A stretch of 64,000 bases of DNA from UBA4416 sp036676295 (GTDB taxonomy: Bacteria > Bacteroidota > Bacteroidia > B-17B0 > Aurantibacillaceae). The translations under genes were made by a program, and so were the position numbers. Under the pieces are notes generated by a model that had not been told where the DNA came from, did no database searches, and worked only from the letters and a program-made list of their open reading frames with translations. The stretch is from positions 338,955 through 402,954 of the forward strand of contig JAKFDE010000027.1 in assembly GCA_036676295.1 (NCBI GenBank), in the 5' to 3' direction. Every line of letters begins with the position of its first letter. Position 1 is the stretch's first letter. Shown here in pieces: positions 9,440 through 19,410 of the stretch.

Positions 9440-9817
9440 ATGAACTCAACTATAAATACCACCGAAAAATTTGATGTATTGTTTATTAATAACAATGAAT
9501 TTGATCTATTGATCATTGAAGCATTATTAGGCAAACATTTTAATATCATCTCTATAGATAATTATACTGATGCATTGGAAATATTAGAACAATTACACAT
9601 TAACCTGGTAATTATTAATAAAAAATCTAATGAAGATATTCAGGAAAGAATTTCGATCATAAAAAAGATCAGATTAGACGAAAGATTTTATCACATTAAA
9701 TTATTTGCCTTAACATCTTGCAATGACCAGGAACACAACTTTATAAAACATGGTTTTGATGGTGTTTTCACAAAACCACTTATTAAAGAAGAAGTTCTTG
9801 AGGTTGTAAGTCTATGA
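9440..9817 (+). CDS. Degenerate (pseudo-) receiver domain protein, 125 aa
   Basis: Fold of a CheY-like receiver: hydrophobic strand DVLFI, first-helix region, LVIINK strand, a FALTS segment with the switch Thr, and a final FTKPL with the conserved Lys. The acidic pocket is lost. Where active receivers have two acidic residues after beta1 there is INNNEF, and the strand that should end in the phosphoacceptor Asp reads LVIINKKSNED, leaving no Asp at the expected position. It therefore probably cannot be phosphorylated and may act as a binding domain. It starts 23 bases after the previous gene and precedes the STAS-like gene by 77 bases. Confidence 0.65.
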   Translation: MNSTINTTEKFDVLFINNNEFDLLIIEALLGKHFNIISIDNYTDALEILEQLHINLVIINKKSNEDIQERISIIKKIRLDERFYHIKLFALTSCNDQEHNFIKHGFDGVFTKPLIKEEVLEVVSL

Positions 9818-9894
9818 TCTTAAAAAACACAAAATCACAAAACTCTATAAATGTCGTATTTGAAATAACTCAATAACATTTACAATTTAAAACC

Positions 9895-10323
9895 ATGAAT
9901 ACCATTTTTTCAGATATCGCCGAAATAAAGTTTAATGAAGCTGATTCCATTCTATATGTTAGAATGATGGACAGTATTGAAATTAATATAGAAAACATAA
10001 AAAACCATTATGAGATCATAAATCAATTGACCGGTGCTAAAAAACATACTGTCATTATTGATGCTACTAATTATTTTTACATTAAAGATGATGCGTTAAA
10101 ATACATGGCAGCGCCTCCTGCAACCAACAATACAATTGCTACAGCTTTTTATTCTGGCAATTTAGCCAATAGATTATCTATTCTATGTTTAAAATTATAT
10201 TACCCGAAATCTTGCCCATTGCACTATTTCACTAAAAAAGAAAGCGCTTTGGAATGGTTAACTCAAATACAGTATCAAGCTAACACTAATGATAAAGGCA
10301 CATATAATCTTTTGGCCTTTTAA
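9895..10323 (+). CDS. STAS/SpoIIAA-like small protein, 142 aa
   Basis: A soluble alpha/beta protein. The core strand HTVIIDATNYFYIKDDALKYMA, flanked by a helix and ending in FTKKESALEWL, matches the pattern of small Bacteroidota STAS/SEC14-like proteins (roughly 120-140 aa) that sit near signalling genes. Assignment rests on pattern only. No Ser/Thr phospho-site typical of an anti-sigma antagonist is evident. Neighbours are the pseudo-receiver upstream and the convergent REC-PAS-HisKA gene downstream, so a role in signalling is likely but unproven. Confidence 0.55.
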   Translation: MNTIFSDIAEIKFNEADSILYVRMMDSIEINIENIKNHYEIINQLTGAKKHTVIIDATNYFYIKDDALKYMAAPPATNNTIATAFYSGNLANRLSILCLKLYYPKSCPLHYFTKKESALEWLTQIQYQANTNDKGTYNLLAF

Positions 10324-10359
10324 AAAATTGAATCAAGTGCAAAGAATATATAACAAAGC

Positions 10360-11379
10360 CTACTTTGTTTCTCTGGGCAATATTTGATTGGTTTTATCAA
10401 CTACTTTTTTGATAATAACATCAAACTCTTCGGCCGATACCAAAATATAACCCAACAATTCCTTCTTTTCTTCTTCTGTTACATCATGGTTCTTTATGAT
10501 ATTAACCAGTCCCATTAATCTTGCTAATGGTGCTCTTACTTCATGAGATTGTGTCCAGGCTATTTCTTGTAATGTTTTATTTTGATGCTCAATTTCATGT
10601 ATATAATTCAATCGCTCAGTAATATCATTTGCCAAAATAACTTTAGCTTTATGCCCGTTAAATAAAATACTTCGGCTATAAATATCTACGTTAATGATCT
10701 CTCCATTTTTTTTTCGATGCCTGAACACTCGTTTAAGAATAGCACTTTCTTCTTTTTTTCTTTTTTCTACAGATTCTTCTATTAAAGGAATATCTTCTTC
10801 CGGCCTGATATCTTTTATGGTCATACTTAAAAATTCCTGTAGGCTATACCCATAATGGCTAATAGCCGCATCATTAACATCTAAAAACGTCAAGCTTTCG
10901 GTATCAAAAACCCACATGGGCTGAGGACTCATGTGGAAAAGATGATTATACCTTCTCTCAGATTCTTCAAGTAACATAAATGTCTTTTTCCTTTCAATAT
11001 TATACACTAAGCTTTTGTATAAGGAAATAGAATTTAATTCGTCTTTTAATAAATAATCGGAGATACCATATGAAATAGATTTAACACTAAATGAGGTGTC
11101 TGAATAACCTGTCAGAACTATGATCGGACTATCCGGAATAAGTAAGACTATTTCTTTAATTAGCTCTTCGCCACTTTTATCGGGTAAAGTGAGGTCTAAA
11201 AAAACGGCATCAAAATTATGTTTTTCGGTAGAAAATAATTGAGTTACTTCTGCAAAATTTGTAACATGAGTAACTTCAGGCAATAAAATTTGTTCATTTA
11301 AGTAATCTTCGATCAGGATAAAGTCACCTGGATTATCCTCAACAATCAATATCTTATATTTTTTGTTATCCTTTAGCAT
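10360..11379 (-). CDS. REC-PAS-HisKA protein without an ATPase domain
   Basis: Domains in order: receiver (about 8-125; VEDN acidic pair, phosphoacceptor in FLDLTLP, Thr in VLTGYSD, though the late Lys reads LLKDE), a PAS domain (about 140-255; PMWVFDTESLTFLDVNDAA to KVILANDITER), and a HisKA-like dimerisation helix pair (about 260-335) with the H-box WTQSHEVRAPLARLMG. The protein stops at 339 aa without any HATPase_c domain, so it cannot autophosphorylate. It may be a phosphorelay intermediate or a dimerising regulator fed by the kinase encoded upstream. It is third in the operon, 5 bp after the single-domain receiver gene. No frameshift or leftover ATPase sequence follows the stop. Confidence 0.85.
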   Translation of the reverse strand: MLKDNKKYKILIVEDNPGDFILIEDYLNEQILLPEVTHVTNFAEVTQLFSTEKHNFDAVFLDLTLPDKSGEELIKEIVLLIPDSPIIVLTGYSDTSFSVKSISYGISDYLLKDELNSISLYKSLVYNIERKKTFMLLEESERRYNHLFHMSPQPMWVFDTESLTFLDVNDAAISHYGYSLQEFLSMTIKDIRPEEDIPLIEESVEKRKKEESAILKRVFRHRKKNGEIINVDIYSRSILFNGHKAKVILANDITERLNYIHEIEHQNKTLQEIAWTQSHEVRAPLARLMGLVNIIKNHDVTEEEKKELLGYILVSAEEFDVIIKKVVDKTNQILPRETK

Positions 11380-11384
11380 AGTTA

Positions 11385-11816
11385 TTAATTAACCTGAGGA
11401 AGTTTAACTATTTTGATCCAGAATTCTTCTATTTTCCCTATCGTACTCATAAAATCAGCAACTTCTACGGGTTTTGTTATAAAACAATTCGCATAGTTTT
11501 TGTAAGCTAAATTAATATCATAATCTGAAGAAGATGTGCTAAGCATAATTACAGGAATATGTTTTATATCTTCATCATTTTTAATAAACTTAAGAACTTC
11601 AATGCCATTTTTTTTAGGCAAATTTATATCAAGCAATATGATATCAGGCATACTAACATCTTCGTACTTGGCTTGCTTAGTCAAAAAATCAATCGCTTCT
11701 TTTCCGTCTCTCACAATGCTCAATTTATTTGCCATTTTAGCTTGTTCAAACGCTTCTGTAGTTAGCAAAATATCTCCCTCATTATCTTCTACTAGTAATA
11801 TATGTACATTTTTCAT
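11385..11816 (-). CDS. Single-domain response regulator (Rcp1/CheY-like)
   Basis: A complete receiver of 143 aa with LLVEDNEGD (acidic pocket), the phosphoacceptor Asp in IILLDINLPKKNG, the switch Ser/Thr in IMLSTSSSD, and the conserved Lys in FITKPVEV. The EDNxGD opening and long alpha1-beta2 region are typical of Rcp-type regulators that pair with PAS/phytochrome-like kinases. It lies between the large kinase gene (about 100 bp upstream) and the REC-PAS-HisKA gene (5 bp downstream), all on the minus strand. It is the likely phosphate acceptor of that kinase. No output domain is present. Confidence 0.9.
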   Translation of the reverse strand: MKNVHILLVEDNEGDILLTTEAFEQAKMANKLSIVRDGKEAIDFLTKQAKYEDVSMPDIILLDINLPKKNGIEVLKFIKNDEDIKHIPVIMLSTSSSDYDINLAYKNYANCFITKPVEVADFMSTIGKIEEFWIKIVKLPQVN

Positions 11817-11917
11817 TAATAGGTTATGCTTAAATTAAATACGGCCCCACTCAACTCATCATTCAAAAAACAATAGTAATGTTATTTTATATAATCTCAA
11901 GTGTAAAATGTTTTTTT

Positions 11918-14900
11918 TTACACTTCACTAACCACTTCTTTTAAAATTGTAAAATAAAAAGTGCTTCCTTTCTTAGGACTTGATTCAACCCAAATAGAGC
12001 CTCCCATGCTTTCAACTGTTTTTTTAACTATGGCCAAGCCCATACCCGTACCGTTGTATTCACTTTTATTATGTAAGCGTTGAAAAATAATAAATATTTT
12101 CTCGAAATATTCCGGATCAATTCCTATTCCGTTATCATTAACTGAAAACTGCCAACTAGTCTCAGTTTCCTTACATGAAATTTTAATTAAAGCGGCAGAA
12201 TCTTTTGGCTGATATTTTAAAGCGTTTTCAATAAGGTTTTTGAAAATTTGAAAAACCGGGGTCCTGAATATTTTTAAAGTTGGTAGTTTTTCGATCTCGA
12301 ATACGGCATTCTTTTCAGAAATTTGCTTATAATAAATTTGTTGGATTTCAGTTATTAACAGATTTAGATCTACTAATTCACTTTTATAATCTAATTTTCC
12401 AACCCTTGAATATTCCAACAGATCCAGAATGATCTCTCTCATTCGTTTAGCACCATCAACCGCATAAAAAATATACTGATTTGCTTTCTCATCTAATTGA
12501 TCTTTGTATTTCTTTTCTAATTGGGTTAAAAAAGAGGTGATCATTCTTAATGGTTCTTGTAAATCATGTGAAGCGATATAGGCGAATTGTTCCAGCTCTG
12601 CATTAGAAATAGATAATTCTCTGGTTTGTTCCATTAATTGATAATTAAGGCTTAACAATTTTTCATCAGCAGCTTTTCTTTCTGTAATATCTTTAAAATA
12701 TACCGACATGCCTGTTTCAGACGGATAAGCACTAATTTCAAACCATTTATTTATTGGTGCGTAAAAGTCCTCAAAATGACTGGAAATGTGCTCGTTAATT
12801 GTTTTGGAATAATTGATATACGATGGAAGTGTTTTGGCTTCCGGAAATACTTCCCATAAATTTTTACCCAAAACATTCTCTCTTGGCGTAAACAACATTG
12901 TTTCGGCAACATTATTCCAATAAGTAACCGTAAAGTTTTTATCTACTGTAAAAAAAGCATCACCAATACTTTCCAAAATATCAACAATAAATTCAGTTTT
13001 TTCAAAAATTTGTTGTTCTTGTTTTTTCCTTTCGGTAATGTCTTTTGCTGTAGCAAAAACAAGTTTTTCATTGGCTAATGGGGCAATTGTCCACGATAGC
13101 CAAATCACTTCTCCTTTTTTAGTAACGTTTCTATTTTCATAATACAAAACAGTCTTTCCTTTAAATAGGTTTAGTAACATCTCTAAAGTACGTTGCCTGT
13201 CTTCCGGATGTATAAAATCCATGTATGAGGTTGAGAGGATCTCTTCGTTTGTGTAACCTAATAATCGTTCAAATGAAGGATTAATTTTCTTAAAGTAACC
13301 ATCCATTCCGGCAATACAGATCAGATCAGGGGAGAGATTAAACATAAGATTTAATTCTGTTTCCGTCTTTTTTCTTTGAATATCAAATGCAAGCTGAGTA
13401 AGAATACTTGGGCTCAATTTCAAAAACGAGTCTTGGGTATCGTTAGGCGTTTCGCTATAAACCACTAAAACTCCAATTACCTTATCTTTAAATATAATAG
13501 GAATGCCTAGTCCGGACACCAATTTATTTTCTAAAGCAAAATTCTTTCTTTGAAAATCTTTGCTTAATTGTAGATCTTCTATGAAAATTTCAGATTTACT
13601 TTTCCACACTTTTCCGGGCAATCCTTCGCCTGATTTAAACCTGAGAATTTCATTATTTTCAATTAAAGAGCCATCAATACTTTTTTGGGAAATTAAATGC
13701 AATTCACTTTCATCCATATTTACCACCCAAATTTCTGCCACCTTTTTTCTACAGTAAAGTAATATTTCAGTTAGGATCTGTGGCAGCAATCTCTCTATAG
13801 TATCTTCGCTATTAAAAATTTTATTAATATTTAAAGCCAATAACTTTTCTTCTTCAGACTTTTTTTGCACGGTAATATCCATCATTAAACCTCTGAGCCA
13901 TGCTGGCTTATCCTCATGCTTAACCACTGTAACAATATCTCTTATCCAAACAATTCTACCGTCAGAAGCAACCATTCTATATTCAAAATTATGGTTTTCT
14001 CCTTGCAGAGTTTTAAGATGACAATACTCTACAGCTTTTTTCTTATCATCTTCATAAATATGGTCTTGCCAAAAAGTAGGGCTACCATACCAATCTTCCG
14101 GCTCATAACCTAAAAGATTTTTTGTTTGAGGGCTAATGTATGTAAACTCAAAAGTATCAACATTACTTTCCCAGAAAATCCCTTCTATGGATTGCACTAA
14201 GGATTCAAATTTATTTCTGGATTCAGTAATTTCGTTTATTAATTTTTGTTTCTGTTCTTCCAAACGTTTTCTGTCTGAAATATCTTTTAGCATAACACTT
14301 GTAAATTCATCTCCATTGTCATCTTTGAATATAATGGATGAATATTCACACAAAATGTGTTCTCCATTTTTTTTGACGCCATACAACTCACCTTGTGATT
14401 CTCTATTTACTTTTCTTTCTTTTATTGCATTATATACATCTTGGCTATGATCTATTAACCCATCTCTTCCAATTTGTCTGAATTCTTCTTGTGTATAACC
14501 AAATAATTCACAGGCGGTCTTATTCGCTTCTAAAATGCTCCCATCGGGCTTTCCTAAAAACAAAGCATGTAAAGAATTTTCGACTATTATTCTGTAGCGT
14601 TTCTCAACTCTATTAAGCATGTAAGCTTTTTCTTCTACCCTTTTATTCAACTCCTCAGGTTCTTTTACTTTATACCAAATAACAACGCCTCCCAATAAAG
14701 AAAACATAATACCAAGTACTATAAATGGCACTATTGACAAATACGATACATGTTCTTTTGCTTTTACATATAAATTCCACTCACCGTTGGGTAGGGTCAT
14801 TGATATTGAGTGCTCTTTTTCAAACACTTCATTATTGTCAATAAAAAACTCTTCCTTGCCGGTATCCGGATTAATTTTAGACAATTGATAAATAAACTTG

Positions 14901-15481
14901 CCATCGGCATTATCAATGCCGGCAGCTTTTAATAAAGTAGGAAGCTTAATGATAACTGCCGAAAATCCAAAGAATTTTCCATCTTTAAATATAGGTTGCC
15001 TTCCAACAACTGCAGTGCCACCTTGTTTCAGTTTAAATGGGCCGGCAAAAAACAACTCTTTTTTTTCAATTGCTTTGTAAGCTTCTTTATTTCGGGCCGA
15101 ATCTTTTAAAATATTGTACCCTAAAGCCTGTTCATTTCCATTCAACGGATACACATGCGTGATGACGCCATTATCTTTTACTAATTGTATCGCATCAATA
15201 TATTTATTGGATTCGATAAGATCTTGAGCAACAGCATTAAAGTTTTTAGGAACCTCATAATTTTCTACAATAAAAGTCAGGATCCTGGTAGCCGAAAGAC
15301 TTTGGTAAAGCGAGTTTTGTAATTGATTTTTGGCGCGATAAGCCGCGCCTGACAGCATTTGCTGTTCATCTCTTTCATTCAACAAATATTTTTGATACGA
15401 AAAAGATTGGGTAAGTGCCATCAATAAGCAAAAAACAACTACTCCTATTAAGACAGGTTTATTGTGAAATTGTTTTTTCAT
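11918..15481 (-). CDS. CHASE-PAS-GAF hybrid-architecture sensor histidine kinase, 1187 aa
   Basis: Membrane sensor kinase. An N-terminal membrane segment (about 9-27) and a second (about 250-272) bracket a CHASE domain with AIQLVKDNGVITHVYPL, LGYNIL and GPFKLKQGGTAVVGRQPIF. In the cytoplasm follow PAS (about 295-410), PAS_3 (about 425-545), GAF (about 555-705), PAS (about 715-830) and PAS (about 835-955). HisKA carries the H-box ASHDLQEPLRMI. HATPase_c carries the N box (LIENALKYQ), G1 (DNGIGID) and G2 (GTGMGLAIV). The HDLQEPLR type of H-box is that of phytochrome-like kinases with Rcp-type partners, and such a partner is encoded just downstream. Ligand unknown. Confidence 0.92.
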   Translation of the reverse strand: MKKQFHNKPVLIGVVVFCLLMALTQSFSYQKYLLNERDEQQMLSGAAYRAKNQLQNSLYQSLSATRILTFIVENYEVPKNFNAVAQDLIESNKYIDAIQLVKDNGVITHVYPLNGNEQALGYNILKDSARNKEAYKAIEKKELFFAGPFKLKQGGTAVVGRQPIFKDGKFFGFSAVIIKLPTLLKAAGIDNADGKFIYQLSKINPDTGKEEFFIDNNEVFEKEHSISMTLPNGEWNLYVKAKEHVSYLSIVPFIVLGIMFSLLGGVVIWYKVKEPEELNKRVEEKAYMLNRVEKRYRIIVENSLHALFLGKPDGSILEANKTACELFGYTQEEFRQIGRDGLIDHSQDVYNAIKERKVNRESQGELYGVKKNGEHILCEYSSIIFKDDNGDEFTSVMLKDISDRKRLEEQKQKLINEITESRNKFESLVQSIEGIFWESNVDTFEFTYISPQTKNLLGYEPEDWYGSPTFWQDHIYEDDKKKAVEYCHLKTLQGENHNFEYRMVASDGRIVWIRDIVTVVKHEDKPAWLRGLMMDITVQKKSEEEKLLALNINKIFNSEDTIERLLPQILTEILLYCRKKVAEIWVVNMDESELHLISQKSIDGSLIENNEILRFKSGEGLPGKVWKSKSEIFIEDLQLSKDFQRKNFALENKLVSGLGIPIIFKDKVIGVLVVYSETPNDTQDSFLKLSPSILTQLAFDIQRKKTETELNLMFNLSPDLICIAGMDGYFKKINPSFERLLGYTNEEILSTSYMDFIHPEDRQRTLEMLLNLFKGKTVLYYENRNVTKKGEVIWLSWTIAPLANEKLVFATAKDITERKKQEQQIFEKTEFIVDILESIGDAFFTVDKNFTVTYWNNVAETMLFTPRENVLGKNLWEVFPEAKTLPSYINYSKTINEHISSHFEDFYAPINKWFEISAYPSETGMSVYFKDITERKAADEKLLSLNYQLMEQTRELSISNAELEQFAYIASHDLQEPLRMITSFLTQLEKKYKDQLDEKANQYIFYAVDGAKRMREIILDLLEYSRVGKLDYKSELVDLNLLITEIQQIYYKQISEKNAVFEIEKLPTLKIFRTPVFQIFKNLIENALKYQPKDSAALIKISCKETETSWQFSVNDNGIGIDPEYFEKIFIIFQRLHNKSEYNGTGMGLAIVKKTVESMGGSIWVESSPKKGSTFYFTILKEVVSEV

Positions 15482-15737
15482 AAAATAGTTTTAAATAAAA
15501 GGCAATACTTTAATAATGTAAGCGCGTATAAACAGGCAATTTAAGTATCTATACAATAATAGTATTAAGAAAATTTTAATTCGTTGCACTAATTTACACA
15601 ATTAATTAAAAAAAGTAAGTTTATATTATCTCAAATTAATAAATCATTTTTAAAAATATTATCTTAAATTTATTCGGGATTGGTTTTTAGTAAAAAAAAT
15701 CTACTATTATAAATTAAGTAGGCTTATAAACAGTTTT

Positions 15738-17156
15738 ATGGAAAAATTAAAAAAGGTAGTTCAACAACTCGACGATGAAAAATATAATTTCATTAAAAAC
15801 GTGTTCATTAAAAATCATTCCAACAAATTTTTATTACTATTACAATACTACCGAGATGATAGTACCGATGATCTCTTAGAAACTTTAAACTGCAATGAAA
15901 ATGCCTTATATGTATTAAGATCAAGGCTATACGATAAAATTCAAAAGCATTTGCTGGAATTTGTTAATTCAGAAAATCCCGAATCACAAACTGATCAGAT
16001 AAGCTATTTGGATCACTATTTAGTTTCTTTTCCTCGTCAAACAGCTATTGCAATGCTACACGAAATAGAAAAAAAGTATCTAAAAAACAGCGATTTCTTG
16101 AATCTCATCAATGTGTATAGCGTTCTCAAAAAAGCCTATTACCATTCAGATAAATATTATTTTTATTCGCAGTTATATAATAAACATGTGGCATACGCCA
16201 TTTCTTTAGAAAAAGCAAATGATACACTATTAAATTTCAATAAAACTTTATCAAATTTTTATTTTTCTGATTCCCCTACAAATTTAGAGATCCTTGTTTT
16301 ACTCAAAAATGAAGTAAAGAACATTTATTCTTTAAATAAGGCTCATAACATAGAGCTGATCTTGAATATTATTTTAATTCAGCTGTTTCTATTTACAAAA
16401 GTTGAATTGCCTGACGAAGACCCAGTTGAAGATATAATATTAAGATCAGAAAACATCATCTGTGAGTTTTCAGAAGATACTCAGATCAATAAGTTTGAAT
16501 TAATTTTAAATTTCTTAAAATTTGAGTACTACCATAGCATTAATCAACCAAAAAAATCTTTGAATTATTTTGAAAGGATCAATGAAAATTCTAATAAATG
16601 GTTACTGAACAATAATTATTGCTTAGCATTTAAGTTTTTGTTTACAAAATTAGAATTCATTAATGACGCTAATAAAACTCAGGAATTAATAGACACCTCT
16701 GATGAGAACTACCATTATGATACTTATGATTTTTACACAACCGTTGCCTTAAAATTTTATCTAGGTTTACAAAAATATTATGCCGGTCAGATCAAAGAAG
16801 CGATCAATATATTAAATAAAATTTTGGATGATTCCAGTTTTGTCAATTTTGTTCATATGGAAATTGAAATTAAGCTAACATTGGCTTATTTATACTACAA
16901 GAAAAAGGAATTTGAATTAGCCGGAAATTTGCTAAAAAACCTATCCCGGAAATTAAGCGGTGCAGACTATGCTCATTACAATAACGCCAAAAGCTTTATC
17001 AAATTACTTAACTTATTGCTTGAAGAAAAAGAGAATAAAGCTTATTTCACTAAAATTACAGCCCTGATGGAACAGTTTAATTATCATAATTTTTCCGGAA
17101 GAAAAATTCTTCAACACCTCCAGAAAGAAATTAAGACGATTGTTCAAAAAGATTAA
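15738..17156 (+). CDS. TPR-like helical hypothetical protein, 472 aa
   Basis: An all-helical protein without signal peptide or membrane segment. The N-terminus (LETLNCNENALYVLRSRLYDKIQKHLLEF) matches a pattern I know from uncharacterised Bacteroidota proteins with a conserved N-terminal region followed by degenerate TPR repeats. The rest shows repeated 34-residue-like helix pairs, for example LYYKKKEFELAGNLLKNLSRKL near residue 390-410. Very Leu/Lys/Asn rich. Probably a cytoplasmic scaffold; no function is known to me. It is divergent from the large kinase gene and convergent with a receiver gene (1-bp spacing). Confidence 0.7.
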   Translation: MEKLKKVVQQLDDEKYNFIKNVFIKNHSNKFLLLLQYYRDDSTDDLLETLNCNENALYVLRSRLYDKIQKHLLEFVNSENPESQTDQISYLDHYLVSFPRQTAIAMLHEIEKKYLKNSDFLNLINVYSVLKKAYYHSDKYYFYSQLYNKHVAYAISLEKANDTLLNFNKTLSNFYFSDSPTNLEILVLLKNEVKNIYSLNKAHNIELILNIILIQLFLFTKVELPDEDPVEDIILRSENIICEFSEDTQINKFELILNFLKFEYYHSINQPKKSLNYFERINENSNKWLLNNNYCLAFKFLFTKLEFINDANKTQELIDTSDENYHYDTYDFYTTVALKFYLGLQKYYAGQIKEAINILNKILDDSSFVNFVHMEIEIKLTLAYLYYKKKEFELAGNLLKNLSRKLSGADYAHYNNAKSFIKLLNLLLEEKENKAYFTKITALMEQFNYHNFSGRKILQHLQKEIKTIVQKD

Positions 17157-17157
17157 A

Positions 17158-17586
17158 CTAATTCAAACTGATCAAACTTTCGTTTGTTAAAGGCTTGTTT
17201 AAAAAAGGAATTTCAGGATTTAATTTATTTACCCTCACCTTATCGTTAAGGTTTATTGATGAAGTTAATACTACTAATTTAGATTTAGCAGAGATTGACT
17301 TGAACTGTTTGTAAAACAGCTCTATAAACTGCATACCATCCACCATAGGCATATTTAAATCAACAAATATGTACTCTGGCAATAAATGATTGGACAACCC
17401 ACTGGTTGCTTCTAAATTTTTTAAAAATTCCAACGCACTCATTGCGCTTGTATTGGTGTATACTATTTCAGCAAAATCAACCGACTCAATAACCTTATGA
17501 TTGATAATGTTATCCAAATCATTATCATCAATCAACATAACTATTTTATGTTTAAAGTTCTTTGTTTTACTAATTGGTTTACGCAT
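17158..17586 (-). CDS. Single-domain response regulator
   Basis: A receiver of 142 aa preceded by a short basic N-terminus. Seen: VMLIDDNDLDN (acidic pocket), phosphoacceptor Asp in IFVDLNMPMVDG, switch Thr/Ser in LVVLTSSINLND, conserved Lys in PFLNKPLT. The IDDND.DN opening and PFLNKPL end are the common form of Bacteroidota stand-alone receivers next to PAS kinases. No kinase is adjacent. The nearest is the kinase gene 15481-11918, separated by the TPR gene. It is divergent from the T9SS cargo gene at 17763. Confidence 0.88.
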   Translation of the reverse strand: MRKPISKTKNFKHKIVMLIDDNDLDNIINHKVIESVDFAEIVYTNTSAMSALEFLKNLEATSGLSNHLLPEYIFVDLNMPMVDGMQFIELFYKQFKSISAKSKLVVLTSSINLNDKVRVNKLNPEIPFLNKPLTNESLISLN

Positions 17587-17762
17587 AACTTATATAGTAT
17601 TTTGAAATTGACAACTAAAAATAGACATTTTTTTGCTCATTTGCAAGCCCTAGCTTTTTATATACAAAATCGAGCAAAATATTACATATGTAACTAGTAA
17701 GTAGTAATGAGTTACACCTTTAGATTAATTGACGATAATTTTGGAATAAGAAAAATAAGCTT

Positions 17763-19112
17763 ATGAAAAAATTATTACTCCAAAAAAAACATTCTTCCAT
17801 TACAAAAGGAAGAAATGTATTAACCAATTATTTCGGTTTATTTTTAATATTGATTGCTATAAACTCTAATGCTATAAATCCAGCTTTCCTTAATACTGAA
17901 GCAACCTCAACAGGTCCCTCAATGATCAGACTCAATATGAGTGGAGCGCCAAGTTATTTAGATGAATGTGTTATCTATTACCAAAGTGGTGCTACAAGTG
18001 ATTTTGATTCAGATTATGATGCTTATAAATTATTTGGCCCTAATCCAGCGCCACACATATCGATTGATTATAACTCAACGTTAATGGCAATAAATGGCAT
18101 TGCGCCCGTTGCACAAACGTACACCACACACATCAGGGCCACAACTAACATAACCGGAAATTTTACTATTACAGCATCCGACACTCAGGATCTGCCTATT
18201 GGCACGTGTGTGCTTTTAACTGATCTACTTACAAATACTACCGTAAATTTATTGATCACTCCCTACGCCTATAATTTATCAAATACAACAACTACTTCCC
18301 GATTCGTATTAACAATTACCTATAATTCATTGCCATTAGCTTCTCAATTAACTCAACCAACTTGTCAATTATTAAATGGCGGAAAAGTAAAAGTAACCGC
18401 GAGCGGCAATGCTCCATGGAATTACACCTGGAAAAATTCATCTAATGTGATCGTAAAAAACTCAATAGGATCAACCGGAAGCGATTCTTTGGTTAATTTA
18501 AGCGATGGTTCTTATCATATTGAAGTAACATCAGCAAGTGATGCCTGTTACCGAAATGAAACTGATTTTAATATTAATGGAATGGTAATTCCAACCGCAT
18601 CTTTTTCTTCGCCCAACTCTGTAATGTCAAGTATCTCAACTAACTTCTCACCTAGTAACTTATCCGCTAATTGCGAAAACTACAACTGGAATTTTGGTGA
18701 TGGTATAGGTACTTCTACTGATTTTGAACCAAGTTACAGTTTTTCTACACCTGGCACTTATAATGTAAAAATGATCGGAACCAGTACTACCGGCTGCAAA
18801 GACAGTACGACGCAAACGATCACAGTAAATGGGTTGGCAACAGGTATTTCAAACAAAACACAACAAGATACCAAGCTGATCAATGTTGGAAATAATACTT
18901 ATGTGATAAAACTTAACTCAAGTGAAATTGATGAATTGGATATCGAATTATATGACTTAACCGGAAAAATTCTATTCAAAGAACGAAAAGAAAATTTAAA
19001 AGGAACTGAAAATGTATTTTTAAATTTTAATGATTTAGTAAGTGGACTTTACCTTATCTCGATCAATCATCAGAACTCTAATTTATCCACATCAAAGATC
19101 ATTATTGATTAA
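17763..19112 (+). CDS. Secreted PKD-domain protein with T9SS C-terminal sorting domain
   Basis: A signal-peptide-like N-terminus (about residues 1-38; hydrophobic YFGLFLILIAINSNA). A beta-rich domain of about 150 residues follows, beginning SMIRLNMSGAPSYLDECVIYY, a module common in gliding/T9SS surface proteins. A SprB-like Ig-type repeat with PTCQLLNGGKVKVTASG comes next, then a PKD domain (NWNFGDGIGTSTD to GTYNVKMIGTSTTGCKDST). The last about 75 residues form a type A sorting domain (ELYDLTGKILFKE to SGLYLISI). The protein should be exported by Sec, then moved across the outer membrane by the Por system and anchored or released. Ligand unknown. Downstream is about 300 bp without a recognisable gene. 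Confidence 0.88.
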   Translation: MKKLLLQKKHSSITKGRNVLTNYFGLFLILIAINSNAINPAFLNTEATSTGPSMIRLNMSGAPSYLDECVIYYQSGATSDFDSDYDAYKLFGPNPAPHISIDYNSTLMAINGIAPVAQTYTTHIRATTNITGNFTITASDTQDLPIGTCVLLTDLLTNTTVNLLITPYAYNLSNTTTTSRFVLTITYNSLPLASQLTQPTCQLLNGGKVKVTASGNAPWNYTWKNSSNVIVKNSIGSTGSDSLVNLSDGSYHIEVTSASDACYRNETDFNINGMVIPTASFSSPNSVMSSISTNFSPSNLSANCENYNWNFGDGIGTSTDFEPSYSFSTPGTYNVKMIGTSTTGCKDSTTQTITVNGLATGISNKTQQDTKLINVGNNTYVIKLNSSEIDELDIELYDLTGKILFKERKENLKGTENVFLNFNDLVSGLYLISINHQNSNLSTSKIIID

Positions 19113-19410
19113 TCTCATCCTGTTTCAATTAATTTATTCTGAATAAACAAAACTCTTTCTTTCAACAAACCAAGTCGCATAAAACACAGTAATTTTTCTA
19201 AAAATGCATCAATGGCGATAAATGAACGATGATGTTTTAAAAGAGAGAATATGCCAAAAATTGGACAAATAGCCGCAATTAAATAAGTCTTTTGTTTCTA
19301 ATAGCGTTATACTTAAAATTACTTAAGCCGAATACTGAACAATTTTAAATGAAAATAGGCCTACAACACGGAGAAATTGTATATATCAAACAACCTCTGA
19401 AATTTTAAAT
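19113..19410. other. Intergenic stretch without recognisable content
   Basis: About 300 AT-rich bases between the T9SS cargo gene and the small minus-strand gene at 19411. The longest plus-strand frame is under 25 codons. I see no strong hairpin or repeat here. Confidence 0.5.

Noticed and set aside
11536..11838. 100-codon plus-strand frame opposite the single-domain receiver gene
   Set aside because: Antisense shadow of a clear receiver domain.
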